From JAYSFC01 sp041913505 (lineage in GTDB: Bacteria; Pseudomonadota; Gammaproteobacteria; Burkholderiales; Burkholderiaceae_C), in contig JAYSFC010000106.1 in the NCBI GenBank assembly GCA_041913505.1, positions 1-13,753 of the forward strand: a stretch of DNA of 13,753 bases, read 5' to 3'. Numbering within the stretch: position 1 is the stretch's first letter; each line of letters begins with the position of its first letter. This document shows positions 1-6,450 of the stretch, piece after piece. The translations under genes and the position numbers were made by a program. The notes under the pieces are model-generated. The model did not search any database and had not been told where the DNA came from. It was given only the letters and a program-made list of their open reading frames with translations.

Positions 1-193
1 GAAGTGCGACACCATCGCCACCGGCGTGATCACCGCCTGCAAGGCCGTGAACCTGAACGTGCCGCTGGTCGTGCGCATGAAGGGCACGAATGAAGAGCTG
101 GGCAAGAAGATGCTGGCCGAGTCCGGCCTGCCCATCATCGCTGCAGACACCATGGCCGAAGCCGCGACCAAGATCGTTGCTGCCGTCAAGTAA
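1..193 (+). CDS. sucC: Succinyl-CoA synthetase beta subunit, C-terminal end (partial)
   Basis: Only the last 63 codons are present; the 5' part lies before the window, and the reading frame enters at base 2. The visible peptide starts [20 protein letters not shown], contains [20 protein letters not shown] and ends in TKIVAAVK before a TAA. This matches the C-terminal ligase domain of SucC, which with SucD converts succinyl-CoA to succinate with formation of ATP or GTP in the TCA cycle. The stop lies only 15 bp before the sucD ATG, the usual sucCD operon arrangement, and that neighbour makes the assignment firm despite the short fragment. Confidence 0.95.
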
Positions 194-208
194 GCCCGGA
201 GAACACAC

Positions 209-1105
209 ATGTCGATCTACATCAACAAAGACACCAAGGTCATCACCCAGGGCATCACGGGCAAGACCGGCCAGTTCCACACCGAGAAGTGCCAGGAATA
301 CGCGAACGGCAAGAACTGCTTCGTGGCGGGCGTGAACCCCAAGAAGGCCGGCGAGTCGATCTTCAACATTCCGATCTACGCCTCCGTCAAGGAAGCCGCC
401 CAGCAGACCGGCGCCACCGTGTCGGTGATCTACGTGCCGCCCGCAGGTGCCGCAGACGCGATCTGGGAAGCCGTGGAAGCCGATCTGGACCTGGCCATCT
501 GCATCACCGAAGGCATTCCGGTCAAGGACATGCTGATGGTGCGCAACAAGATGAAGGCCAAGGAAGCTGCTGGTGGCAAGAAGACCCTGCTGCTGGGCCC
601 CAACTGCCCCGGCCTGATCACGCCTGACGAAATCAAGATCGGCATCATGCCCGGTCACATCCACCGCAAGGGCCGCATCGGCGTGGTGTCCCGTTCGGGC
701 ACGCTGACGTATGAAGCCGTGGCCATGCTGACCGAAGTCGGCCTGGGCCAGTCCAGCGCCGTCGGCATCGGTGGCGATCCGATCAACGGCCTGAAGCACA
801 TCGACGTGATGAAGGCCTTCAACGACGATCCGGACACCGACGCCGTGATCATGATCGGCGAAATCGGCGGCCCCGACGAAGCCGAAGCCGCCCAGTGGTG
901 CAAGGCCAACATGAAGAAGCCCGTGGTGGGCTTCATCGCTGGCGTCACCGCCCCTCCCGGCAAGCGCATGGGCCACGCCGGCGCGCTGATCTCCGGCGGC
1001 GCCGACACGGCCGACGCCAAGCTCGCCATCATGGAAGAGTGCGGCTTCGTCGTGACGCGCAATCCGTCCGAACTGGGCAAACTGCTCAAGGCCCAGCTGA
1101 AGTGA
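209..1105 (+). CDS. sucD: Succinyl-CoA synthetase (ADP-forming) alpha subunit
   Basis: This is a full-length protein of 298 aa, close to the usual SucD length of about 290. The N-terminal CoA-binding Rossmann region contains the motif TQGITGKTGQFHTE (about residues 13-26). The middle holds LLLGPNCPGLITPDE (128-141) and SRSGTLTYEA (161-170). The active-site phosphohistidine is His256 in GKRMGHAGALISGG. The ATG is preceded by GGAG at 198-201 with 7-nt spacing. The gene follows sucC by 15 bp, so the two are co-transcribed and translated for the cytoplasmic alpha/beta complex. Several stacked hairpins follow the stop. Nothing is unusual in the protein; the long antisense frames across the gene are by-products of its high GC and codon bias. 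Confidence 0.98.
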   Translation: MSIYINKDTKVITQGITGKTGQFHTEKCQEYANGKNCFVAGVNPKKAGESIFNIPIYASVKEAAQQTGATVSVIYVPPAGAADAIWEAVEADLDLAICITEGIPVKDMLMVRNKMKAKEAAGGKKTLLLGPNCPGLITPDEIKIGIMPGHIHRKGRIGVVSRSGTLTYEAVAMLTEVGLGQSSAVGIGGDPINGLKHIDVMKAFNDDPDTDAVIMIGEIGGPDEAEAAQWCKANMKKPVVGFIAGVTAPPGKRMGHAGALISGGADTADAKLAIMEECGFVVTRNPSELGKLLKAQLK

Positions 1106-1110
1106 GCGCC

Positions 1111-1140
1111 GATCGTCCGTAAGCAAAATTACGGACGATC
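1111..1140 (+). terminator. Perfect 12-bp hairpin just after sucD
   Basis: Bases 1111-1122 (GATCGTCCGTAA) and 1129-1140 (TTACGGACGATC) are exact reverse complements around a 6-nt loop GCAAAA. The hairpin begins 5 bp after the sucD stop. It has no U-tract, so it may protect the 3' end of the sucCD message or slow the polymerase rather than terminate by itself. The next hairpin (1141-1156) abuts it directly. Confidence 0.5.
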
Positions 1141-1156
1141 CGGGCGCTGGCGCCCG
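1141..1156 (+). other. Short GC hairpin with sequence shared with the next terminator
   Basis: CGGGCG (1141-1146) pairs with CGCCCG (1151-1156). The 9-mer CCGGGCGCT at 1140-1148 recurs exactly at 1200-1208, the 3' arm of the following hairpin. It could therefore pair instead with AGCGCCCGG at 1181-1189. That gives mutually exclusive structures in front of the terC-family gene. Confidence 0.4.
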
Positions 1157-1171
1157 ATACACTGCGATCTC

Positions 1172-1215
1172 AAAAAAAGAAGCGCCCGGAACTGCGGTCC
1201 CGGGCGCTTCTGCTT
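1172..1215 (+). terminator. Rho-independent-like terminator between sucCD and the first terC gene
   Basis: GAAGCGCCCGG (1179-1189) and CCGGGCGCTTC (1200-1210) form a perfect 11-bp, GC-rich stem with a 10-nt loop. Seven A residues (1172-1178) flank the 5' side, while the 3' side has only a weak T-rich run (TGCTTTC). The canonical T-tract is thus on the minus strand. Termination of sucCD is plausible but probably partial. The terC ribosome binding site starts 15 nt after the stem. Confidence 0.55.
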
Positions 1216-1236
1216 TCATAACACTGGAGCTTTTGC

Positions 1237-1917
1237 ATGGAATTCCTCGCCTCCCCCGATTTCTGGATTGGTCTGCTGAAGATTGTCTGGATCAACATCA
1301 TCCTGTCGGGCGACAACGCCGTGGTGATCGCACTGGCAGCACGCTCGCTGCCTCCGCACCAGCAAAAGAAAGCCATCTTCTGGGGCTCAGGCGCCGCCGT
1401 GGTCCTGCGTATCGTGCTCACCGTGGTGGCCGCCAAGCTGCTGGAGCTGTCGTACCTGCAGATCATCGGCGGCTGCCTGCTGCTGTGGATCGGCCTGCAG
1501 TTGCTAACCGATAACGAGGAAGAAGAGGGCGAATCCGCGTCGCAGGGCAACCTCATGGCCGCCGTGCGCACCATCCTGATCGCCGACCTCGTGATGAGCC
1601 TGGACAACGTGATCGCCGTGGCCGCCGCTGCCCAAGGCAGCATGGTGCTGCTGATCCTGGGCCTGGCCATCAGCATCCCGCTCGTGATCTTCGGCAGCGC
1701 ACTCATGATCAAGCTCATGGACCGCTTCCCCATCATCGTCGTGCTCGGTGCGGGCCTGATCGGCTGGGTGGGCGGCGAAACCATCATGAACGACACCGCA
1801 CTGCGCGATGTGCTCCAGGCCAACCCGGCGCTGCACTACGTGGCCGCCGTAGCCGGGGCAGCTTTCGTTATCGTGGTGGGCAAGGTGATCAAGGCGCGCC
1901 AGCAGCAGCCGGCCTGA
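1237..1917 (+). CDS. TerC family integral membrane protein (YjbE/YkoY type)
   Basis: This is a 226-aa polytopic membrane protein with about seven hydrophobic segments. It carries the two TerC signatures: SGDNAVVIALAARSLP near residues 24-39 (Asp26-Asn27) and ADLVMSLDNVIAV near 116-128 (Asp123-Asn124). An acidic linker (DNEEEEGES, about 92-100) separates the two halves. TerC proteins are inner-membrane proteins linked to metal resistance; several are implicated in Mn2+ export, with metal ligands expected at the Asp-Asn pairs. That role is inferred here. The ATG has GGAG at 1226-1229 with 7-nt spacing. It lies downstream of the sucD hairpins, so it may depend on read-through or an unseen promoter. 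A second TerC paralogue lies at 10324-11046; unlike that gene, this one has no yybP-ykoY riboswitch in front. Confidence 0.92.
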   Translation: MEFLASPDFWIGLLKIVWINIILSGDNAVVIALAARSLPPHQQKKAIFWGSGAAVVLRIVLTVVAAKLLELSYLQIIGGCLLLWIGLQLLTDNEEEEGESASQGNLMAAVRTILIADLVMSLDNVIAVAAAAQGSMVLLILGLAISIPLVIFGSALMIKLMDRFPIIVVLGAGLIGWVGGETIMNDTALRDVLQANPALHYVAAVAGAAFVIVVGKVIKARQQQPA

Positions 1918-2277
1918 GCACCACATCCTGCTCGGTTGGCCGCGGCCATCCGAGGTGACAAAAATGGCACCTCGAAGTACCCAACATGGCCCCCTGGCTG
2001 ACATGAACGGCGTGCGCATGCGGCGTACGCCGTTCAGGAGCCCCTGAAATCGCGGGCCCGAAAATTGCTGTTTCAGAACATTACAACCTTGGCGGGCAGG
2101 TAGCCCCACAGCGCTGGGGTTGCGCGAAACAGCACTGACAGAAATCCGGCACACGGAAAATACCGTCGTCTATGATGCGCAACGCGACGCAACAGGGCAC
2201 TACATGGCGGATTTTGAATACGTGTTAACGGAGCCTCCTGCAAAGCCAGATGCATGCAAGCCCGAAGCGAGGACTGC
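1918..2277. other. Intergenic region with several inverted repeats, no gene recognised
   Basis: This 360-bp stretch has no convincing coding frame. It contains a series of inverted repeats: CGAGGTG/CACCTCG (1951-1957 and 1968-1974); TGAACGGCGT/ACGCCGTTCA (2004-2013 and 2027-2036, 10 bp, 13-nt loop); CTGAAA/TTTCAG (2044-2049 and 2071-2076, enclosing CGGGCCCG); and CCCCA/TGGGG (2104-2108 and 2115-2119). The first two could end the terC transcript but lack T-tracts. A TATGAT at 2171-2176 is a possible -10 element for the phosphatase gene, but the sequence 17 bp upstream is a poor -35. Confidence 0.5.
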
Positions 2278-3087
2278 ATGACATCATCGACCCGGCTGAA
2301 CTACCGATACTGTGCCCGCACCGATCGCGGTCGCGTCCGCGCCAACAACGAGGATGCCGTTTTGGCGACCCCCGAGTTCGGACTCGCGCTCCTTGCCGAT
2401 GGCATGGGCGGCTACAACGCTGGCGAAGTGGCCAGCAGCATGGCCGTCGCGCTGATCCAGGCTTCCTTGGCCCGCCGGCTCGGCATGAACGGCACGCACG
2501 CGCAGACCCCCGAGGTGCGCAGGGCGCTGGAGGCCAGCGTTCAGGAGGCCAATCTAGCCATCCTCGATGCCTCGCTCAAGCAGCCGCAGTGCGCCGGAAT
2601 GGGTACGACGCTGGTGGTAGGCGTCTTCCTGGAAGACCGCCTGGTGCTCGGCCACATCGGCGACTCGCGCTGCTACCGGCTTCGCCATGGCCATTTGCAG
2701 CAGATCACGCGTGACCACTCCTGGCTGCAGGAGCAACTCGACGCCGGCCTCATGACCCCGCGGGAGGCCGCTCAGTCGGGCAACCGCAACCTTGTCACCC
2801 GGGCGCTCGGCGTGGATGCCGACACCCACGTCGAGATCAATGAGTTCCAGGTGGAGCCCCAGGACCTTTTCTTGCTCTGCTCCGATGGTCTCACCGACAT
2901 GGTCGAAGACCCTGAACTGCGTTTGCTGGCCACGGCCCCCTTGCCCCTCGAAGAGAAAGCCGCCTTGATGATCGACACCGCCAATGCTCTGGGCGGCCGC
3001 GACAACATCAGCGTACTCCTCGTACAGGCGGGCGCCGGTACCCGCAAGCGGGGATTGATGTCGCGCTGGCTCAGGAAGCCGGTCTGA
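2278..3087 (+). CDS. PP2C-family protein Ser/Thr phosphatase (PrpC/Stp-like)
   Basis: This is a 269-aa cytoplasmic PP2C (PPM) phosphatase, a stand-alone catalytic domain of usual length. It removes phosphate from Ser/Thr residues using a two-metal (Mn/Mg) centre. Motifs in order: RTDRGRVRANNEDA (14-27), LLADGMGGYNAGE (38-50, metal ligand Asp41), GMGTTLVVGVF (107-117), LGHIGDSRCYR (124-134), ITRDHSWL (143-150), VTRALGVD (173-180), LLCSDGLTDMVED (199-211, Asp203) and GGRDNISVLLVQ (239-250, Asp242). All metal-binding Asp residues are present, so it should be active. The start at 2278 is chosen because GAGG lies at 2269-2272, 5 nt before it. An in-frame ATG at 2254 would add 8 residues but has no Shine-Dalgarno sequence. 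The FHA gene follows 44 bp downstream on the same strand. No kinase partner is in this window. Confidence 0.95.
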   Translation: MTSSTRLNYRYCARTDRGRVRANNEDAVLATPEFGLALLADGMGGYNAGEVASSMAVALIQASLARRLGMNGTHAQTPEVRRALEASVQEANLAILDASLKQPQCAGMGTTLVVGVFLEDRLVLGHIGDSRCYRLRHGHLQQITRDHSWLQEQLDAGLMTPREAAQSGNRNLVTRALGVDADTHVEINEFQVEPQDLFLLCSDGLTDMVEDPELRLLATAPLPLEEKAALMIDTANALGGRDNISVLLVQAGAGTRKRGLMSRWLRKPV

Positions 3088-3131
3088 CCCCCCCATAAAT
3101 CTGTTTTGCCAAGAGAAACCAGGAGTTGATC

Positions 3132-3758
3132 ATGCCCAAAATGATCGTTTCGATCGACGGGGTTGTCATCAAGGAAGTCGAACTGACCAAGGAGCGCACC
3201 ACGCTCGGCCGTCGCCCGTACAACGATATCGTGATCGACAACCTCGCCGTGAGCGGCGAGCATGCGGTGCTGCACCTACAGGGCGACGAGGTCGAGCTCG
3301 AAGACCTCGGCAGCACCAACGGCACCTACGTGAACGGCAAGTCCATTAAGCGCCACCCACTGCACAACGGCGACACCATCGACGTGGGCAAGTACAAGAT
3401 CCGCTTCCTGCACGAAGGGCAGCATCCGGATTTCGAGAAGACCATGATCTTCAAGCCCGGCATGGTTCCCCCACGCCCCACGGCGGCCGCCCAACCGCTG
3501 AACGCCTACATCAAGGTGCTCACGGGCGCCGCCTCTGGTCGCGAAGTGGATCTGGTCAAAATTGTCACCACCATTGGCAAGCCCGGCGTGGCCGTGGCCT
3601 CCATTACCAAGCGGCCCCATGGATTCGTTCTGACCCACGTGGAGGGCAGCCAGGCCCCGACACTCAACGGCAACGCCATCGGCAGCGAGCCCATCCCCCT
3701 GCAAAGCGGTGACCTGCTGGAGCTTGCGGGCACCCAGATGCAGTTCATGCAGCGCTGA
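3132..3758 (+). CDS. FHA-domain protein with a second degenerate FHA-like domain
   Basis: This is a 208-aa soluble protein. The N-terminal half is a canonical forkhead-associated (phosphothreonine-binding) domain: LGRRPYNDIVI (25-35, Gly26-Arg27), SGEHAVL (41-47, the SxxH element) and GSTNGTYVNG (60-69). After a Pro/Ala-rich linker (about 110-123), residues about 124-206 repeat the pattern in degenerate form: TTIGKPGVAV, ASITKRPHGFVL, PTLNGNAIG and LQSGDLLELAGTQM. The arginine of the GR motif and the SxxH histidine are lost there, so this half may not bind phosphopeptide. The ATG at 3132 has AGGAG at 3121-3125, 6 nt away; an upstream in-frame TTG is unlikely to be used. Its position 44 bp after the PP2C gene suggests a shared phosphosignalling role. 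The target is unknown. Confidence 0.92.
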   Translation: MPKMIVSIDGVVIKEVELTKERTTLGRRPYNDIVIDNLAVSGEHAVLHLQGDEVELEDLGSTNGTYVNGKSIKRHPLHNGDTIDVGKYKIRFLHEGQHPDFEKTMIFKPGMVPPRPTAAAQPLNAYIKVLTGAASGREVDLVKIVTTIGKPGVAVASITKRPHGFVLTHVEGSQAPTLNGNAIGSEPIPLQSGDLLELAGTQMQFMQR

Positions 3759-3785
3759 CCAGGGAGCACCTCCCATAAAGGCCCA

Positions 3786-3820
3786 CGCGCCAAGGGCATC
3801 CCAGACCCAGAACTGGCGCG
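3786..3820 (+). other. Inverted repeat after the FHA gene
   Basis: CGCGCCA (3786-3792) and TGGCGCG (3814-3820) can form a 7-bp stem around a 21-nt loop. A smaller hairpin, GGGAG/CTCCC (3762-3766 and 3770-3774), lies between it and the stop codon. Neither is followed by a good T-tract, so a role as transcript end is only possible. The rest of 3759-3880 shows nothing I can name. Confidence 0.3.
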
Positions 3821-3868
3821 CGGCACGTTTAGGAACCGAGAGGTTGCCGCCGAACACCTGCCAACGGC

Positions 3869-3937
3869 GACAAAGCGCACACGACAAACTTGTCACCGAA
3901 TCGCACATTTGGTGTACGAAAGTTGCAAGCTTGTCAC
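3869..3937 (+). promoter_or_regulatory. Repeated TTGTC motifs upstream of pilA, candidate PilR-type activator sites
   Basis: The 8-mer CTTGTCAC occurs twice in the same orientation, at 3889-3896 and 3930-3937, 41 bp apart (about four helical turns). Two inverted copies, GACAA, lie at 3869-3873 and 3883-3887; the latter makes GACAAACTTGTC, an inverted repeat. In Pseudomonas aeruginosa, PilR binds TGTC-containing sites roughly 80-120 bp upstream of the pilA start. Measured from the predicted start near 4016, the two direct copies sit at about -124 and -82. The identification as PilR sites is inference. A 6-bp hairpin GAGGCT/AGCCTC (3944-3958) lies between these sites and the promoter. Confidence 0.5.
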
Positions 3938-3989
3938 TCTCGCGAGGCTCGAAGCCTCTACCTGAAACGATCTGTTGCAATCAAGCGGT

Positions 3990-4005
3990 TGGCACAAAAC
4001 CTGCT
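3990..4005 (+). promoter_or_regulatory. Sigma-54 (RpoN) promoter of pilA
   Basis: TGGCACAAAACCTGCT matches the sigma-54 -24/-12 consensus TGGCAC-N5-TTGCW at every position except the first T of the -12 box. The GG (3991-3992) and GC (4003-4004) are separated by exactly 10 bp, as required. Transcription should start near 4016, giving a leader of about 60 nt before the pilA ATG. PilR/RpoN control of major pilin genes is well known and fits this position. Confidence 0.85.
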
Positions 4006-4076
4006 GAACCGTGGGCCGAAGACCGGGAAATCCTTCTACGGGCTTTCAATTGCAATTGTTTATGAGGAGAAGTGTT

Positions 4077-4598
4077 ATGAAGCGTTCGCTGCAACAGGGT
4101 TTCACCCTGATCGAACTGATGATCGTGGTGGCGATCATCGGTATTCTGGCTGCCGTGGCCCTGCCCGCCTACCAAGACTACACCATCCGCGCCAAGGTGT
4201 CGGAAGTGGTGCTGGCAGCTTCGCAATGCCGTACGAGCATTACCGAGACCGTACAAACCACGTCTTCGGACAAACTGCCCGCCGCCAATGGCTGGGGTTG
4301 CGAAGCTGGTGACGTCGGTGGTACCGCAGACGCCAGCTCTCCGACCAAGTACGTCTTGAAGATCGAGACCGATAACGCCGGCAAGATCACAGTCTTTACG
4401 CGTACCCTAGCGAATGCCAAGGATCTGAAGGATGCCGCGGGCAAGCAGATTACTCTGACGCCCTACAAGGGCGGTGCAACGCCGGCCGTCCTGACCAACA
4501 CCGATGTTGCCATTCAGATCTTCAAGTGGGTCTGCGGCCCCGACACTACCAACCCCATGCCTACCAAGTATCTGCCCGGCTCCTGCCGTGGTGCCTAA
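4077..4598 (+). CDS. pilA: Type IV major pilin (type IVa prepilin)
   Basis: This is a 173-aa prepilin with a short, positively charged leader, MKRSLQQG, cut by the prepilin peptidase after Gly8; the mature protein begins with Phe and is N-methylated there. Glu13 (Glu5 of the mature form) is present. Residues 9-30 form the hydrophobic assembly helix (FTLIELMIVVAIIGILAAVA). Four cysteines are present: Cys51, Cys75, Cys153 and Cys170. The last two would close the C-terminal D-loop (WVCGPD to PGSC), ending three residues before the C-terminus. The ATG has GAGGAG at 4064-4069 with 7-nt spacing; a longer in-frame start at 4011 lies upstream of the probable transcription start and is rejected. The product is exported and assembled into pili for twitching, adhesion and DNA uptake. 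Adjacent pglL suggests that it is O-glycosylated, for which Ser/Thr-rich stretches at 54-65 and 83-90 are candidates. Confidence 0.96.
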   Translation: MKRSLQQGFTLIELMIVVAIIGILAAVALPAYQDYTIRAKVSEVVLAASQCRTSITETVQTTSSDKLPAANGWGCEAGDVGGTADASSPTKYVLKIETDNAGKITVFTRTLANAKDLKDAAGKQITLTPYKGGATPAVLTNTDVAIQIFKWVCGPDTTNPMPTKYLPGSCRGA

Positions 4599-4643
4599 GA
4601 TGGACTTTTGATGAAGCCATAATTCATCCGTAAGGCCCGTGCC

Positions 4644-4676
4644 AAGCGATGCGGTTGATACCGCATCGCTTTTTTA
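4644..4676 (+). terminator. Strong intrinsic terminator after pilA
   Basis: AAGCGATGCGGT (4644-4655) and ACCGCATCGCTT (4660-4671) form a perfect 12-bp stem with a TGAT loop, followed by a run of six T (4670-4675). This is a textbook rho-independent terminator 46 bp after the pilA stop. Its T-tract ends only 11 nt before the pglL ATG. Confidence 0.93.
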
Positions 4677-4686
4677 TTCCTGTCGA

Positions 4687-6450
4687 ATGACATCGCACCA
4701 CAAGCTTCTTCAATGGATACTGTGCTGGTTTGGGGGGACCTTATGCTTGGCCCTGCTGCTGCCCAACCATTACCAGCCTTGGCTCGGTTTTCACCAGGAA
4801 TGGCTGACCGTAGTGGCCATAACTCCTTTGCTGGGCTGGTCGCTCTGGCAGCAGTACACAAACCCTCCATTGCAACTGCCCTGGCTGGTGGTCGGCGCCC
4901 TGTTCGGCACGGGAGTGGCCGGATTGCAGTATGCGGCAGGCCGCCTGCTTTTTTTCAGCGATGGGCTGATGGCCGCCGCCTACTGGCTCCTATTTGCGGG
5001 GGCCATCCTTGCGGGCCACCAATTGGCCAGCCGCCATACGCAAGGGCTGCAAGGAAAAGGCCTGCAACCGTTCTGGCTCGCATGGGTGGCCGCTGGCATC
5101 CTCTCCTGGGCCATGGCATTGCACCAATGGCTGGATCTACAGTACTTTGGTGTCTTCATCGCCGAGCTCCCCCCCAATGGGCGGCCTTTCGCCAATCTGG
5201 CCCAGCCCAACCATTTGGCCACATTGCTGCTGTTCTCTCTGGCGGGAGCAATCTATTTGTACGAAACCCATGCGATCAGCCCCTGGACCACGGGTGCGCT
5301 TGTGGCGCTCATATGCCATGGACTGGCCATGACGCAGTCCCGCAGCGCCTTGCTAGGGCTTGCATTGGGTGGCTTGGTTTTTTGGGGGCTGGTGCGCAAA
5401 CGTGGCCGCACACGCTTTCCTCTCTGGGGATTTGGCGCCATTGTGGCCGTGTATCTGGCCTGGACCATATCGTGGCCCGCACTCAACGCAGCCCTGCTAT
5501 TAGCAAATGACACACGTTCCACCCTTGAACGAACGTCCCCGGGGATTCGCATCACTTATTGGCTCTCTGCCTTGGAAGCAATTGCGCAGAAACCCTGGCT
5601 GGGCTGGGGGTTCGGGCAGATCGGCATGGCACAGCAAGCCACGGCATTACATTACCCTGCAACCCAGACTTTTTTCTCCAGTGCGCACAACATACTGCTC
5701 GATCTCGCATTGTGGACGGGAATACCCTGTACGCTCATTTTGCTGTGGTTCCTCTATAGACATTTGCGTGATGGCTGGAAATTCATCGCGGACACCCCCT
5801 CCTCATTGCCCACGTGGCTAGCGCTGGCATTCATGGCAGGCCATGCATTGGTCGAACTGCCGTTGTTTTATGCCTATTTCCTTCTCCCCACCGGCTTCCT
5901 GCTTGGATCGACCATTAGCAAGACCCACAGTGGTGTCCGCGTTGGATGGGGCGGCGCGCCCAACAAAGCCATTACCTTATCACTCGCGCTGCTATTTTTA
6001 TTCTTGCTCCCCAAATTAACCGTGGAGTATTTTTCCTGGGAGGAAAATTGGCGCAGAGTCCGATTCGAGTTGCAAAAATACTCGCACAGCGAATCTCCAG
6101 TACAGCCTGAATTTATATTATTAGACCAACTCGCTGCCGCGCAGGAAGTTGCACTGCAGCAGCCCTCGAGAGGGATGAAGGCAAGCGATTTGGAGAAATT
6201 CGAAAAAAATGCCGCCCGCTACCCCAGTTCGCTGGCTTTGCTGCGCTATGCCTATGCTGCGGCACTGAATGGTAAAGCAGACGCAGCAAATCATACCCTG
6301 AAGCTGCTTTGCAGCCTTCATACCAAAACCATCTGCGAAAGCGCTCGCAAAGAATGGACGGAAGCCGGCCGCAGTAAATGGCCGGAATTACAGGCTATTG
6401 AATTCCCTCAGACGATAAAGTACCAAGAGCGTGACAATGCAAGCAACTGA
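4687..6450 (+). CDS. pglL: PglL/Wzy-type O-oligosaccharyltransferase (pilin glycosylation)
   Basis: This is a 587-aa inner-membrane protein with about a dozen hydrophobic segments. The N-terminus carries a PglL_A-type motif, LPNHYQPWLGFHQEW (25-39). It then has RPFANLAQPNHLATLL (166-181), TQSRSALLG (216-224), a large periplasmic loop with RITYWLSALEAI and PWLGWGFGQ (288-311), SAHNILLDLALW (332-343, His334) and HALVELPLFYAYFLLPTG (386-403). These are hallmarks of the Wzy_C superfamily, which moves lipid-linked glycans onto protein in the periplasm. The C-terminal ~150 residues are soluble and helical. The ATG at 4687 follows the pilA terminator at once, with no Shine-Dalgarno sequence visible. 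A GTG at 4639 would place the terminator inside the coding region and is rejected. The reading frame ends inside the tfpZ-like gene (14-bp overlap). GC is clearly lower than in neighbouring genes. WaaL-like O-antigen ligase is the alternative; context favours pilin. Confidence 0.88.
   Translation: MTSHHKLLQWILCWFGGTLCLALLLPNHYQPWLGFHQEWLTVVAITPLLGWSLWQQYTNPPLQLPWLVVGALFGTGVAGLQYAAGRLLFFSDGLMAAAYWLLFAGAILAGHQLASRHTQGLQGKGLQPFWLAWVAAGILSWAMALHQWLDLQYFGVFIAELPPNGRPFANLAQPNHLATLLLFSLAGAIYLYETHAISPWTTGALVALICHGLAMTQSRSALLGLALGGLVFWGLVRKRGRTRFPLWGFGAIVAVYLAWTISWPALNAALLLANDTRSTLERTSPGIRITYWLSALEAIAQKPWLGWGFGQIGMAQQATALHYPATQTFFSSAHNILLDLALWTGIPCTLILLWFLYRHLRDGWKFIADTPSSLPTWLALAFMAGHALVELPLFYAYFLLPTGFLLGSTISKTHSGVRVGWGGAPNKAITLSLALLFLFLLPKLTVEYFSWEENWRRVRFELQKYSHSESPVQPEFILLDQLAAAQEVALQQPSRGMKASDLEKFEKNAARYPSSLALLRYAYAAALNGKADAANHTLKLLCSLHTKTICESARKEWTEAGRSKWPELQAIEFPQTIKYQERDNASN

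Noticed and set aside
655..1089. Long open frame antisense to sucD
   Set aside because: It lies within a conserved enzyme gene and reflects high-GC codon bias; no recognisable protein or ribosome binding site.
1106..1236. A second yybP-ykoY riboswitch before the first terC gene
   Set aside because: None of the conserved blocks (GGGGAGTAGC, GTCGTCAATACG, AGCAAGACCTT) occurs there; only GC hairpins are present.
1170..2154. Minus-strand frames across the first terC gene
   Set aside because: Low-complexity Ser/Met- or His/Asp-rich translations typical of antisense frames of membrane protein genes.
3126..3131. TTG start for the FHA protein
   Set aside because: It is only 0 nt from the AGGAG site, whereas ATG 3132 has ideal 6-nt spacing.
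4011..4076. Upstream start extending pilA by 22 residues
   Set aside because: It lies at or before the predicted sigma-54 transcription start, and the prepilin leader with Gly-Phe processing site fixes the start at 4077.
4639..4686. GTG start that would extend pglL by 16 residues
   Set aside because: The extension would be encoded by the pilA terminator stem, and conservation starts with the hydrophobic N-terminus after 4687.
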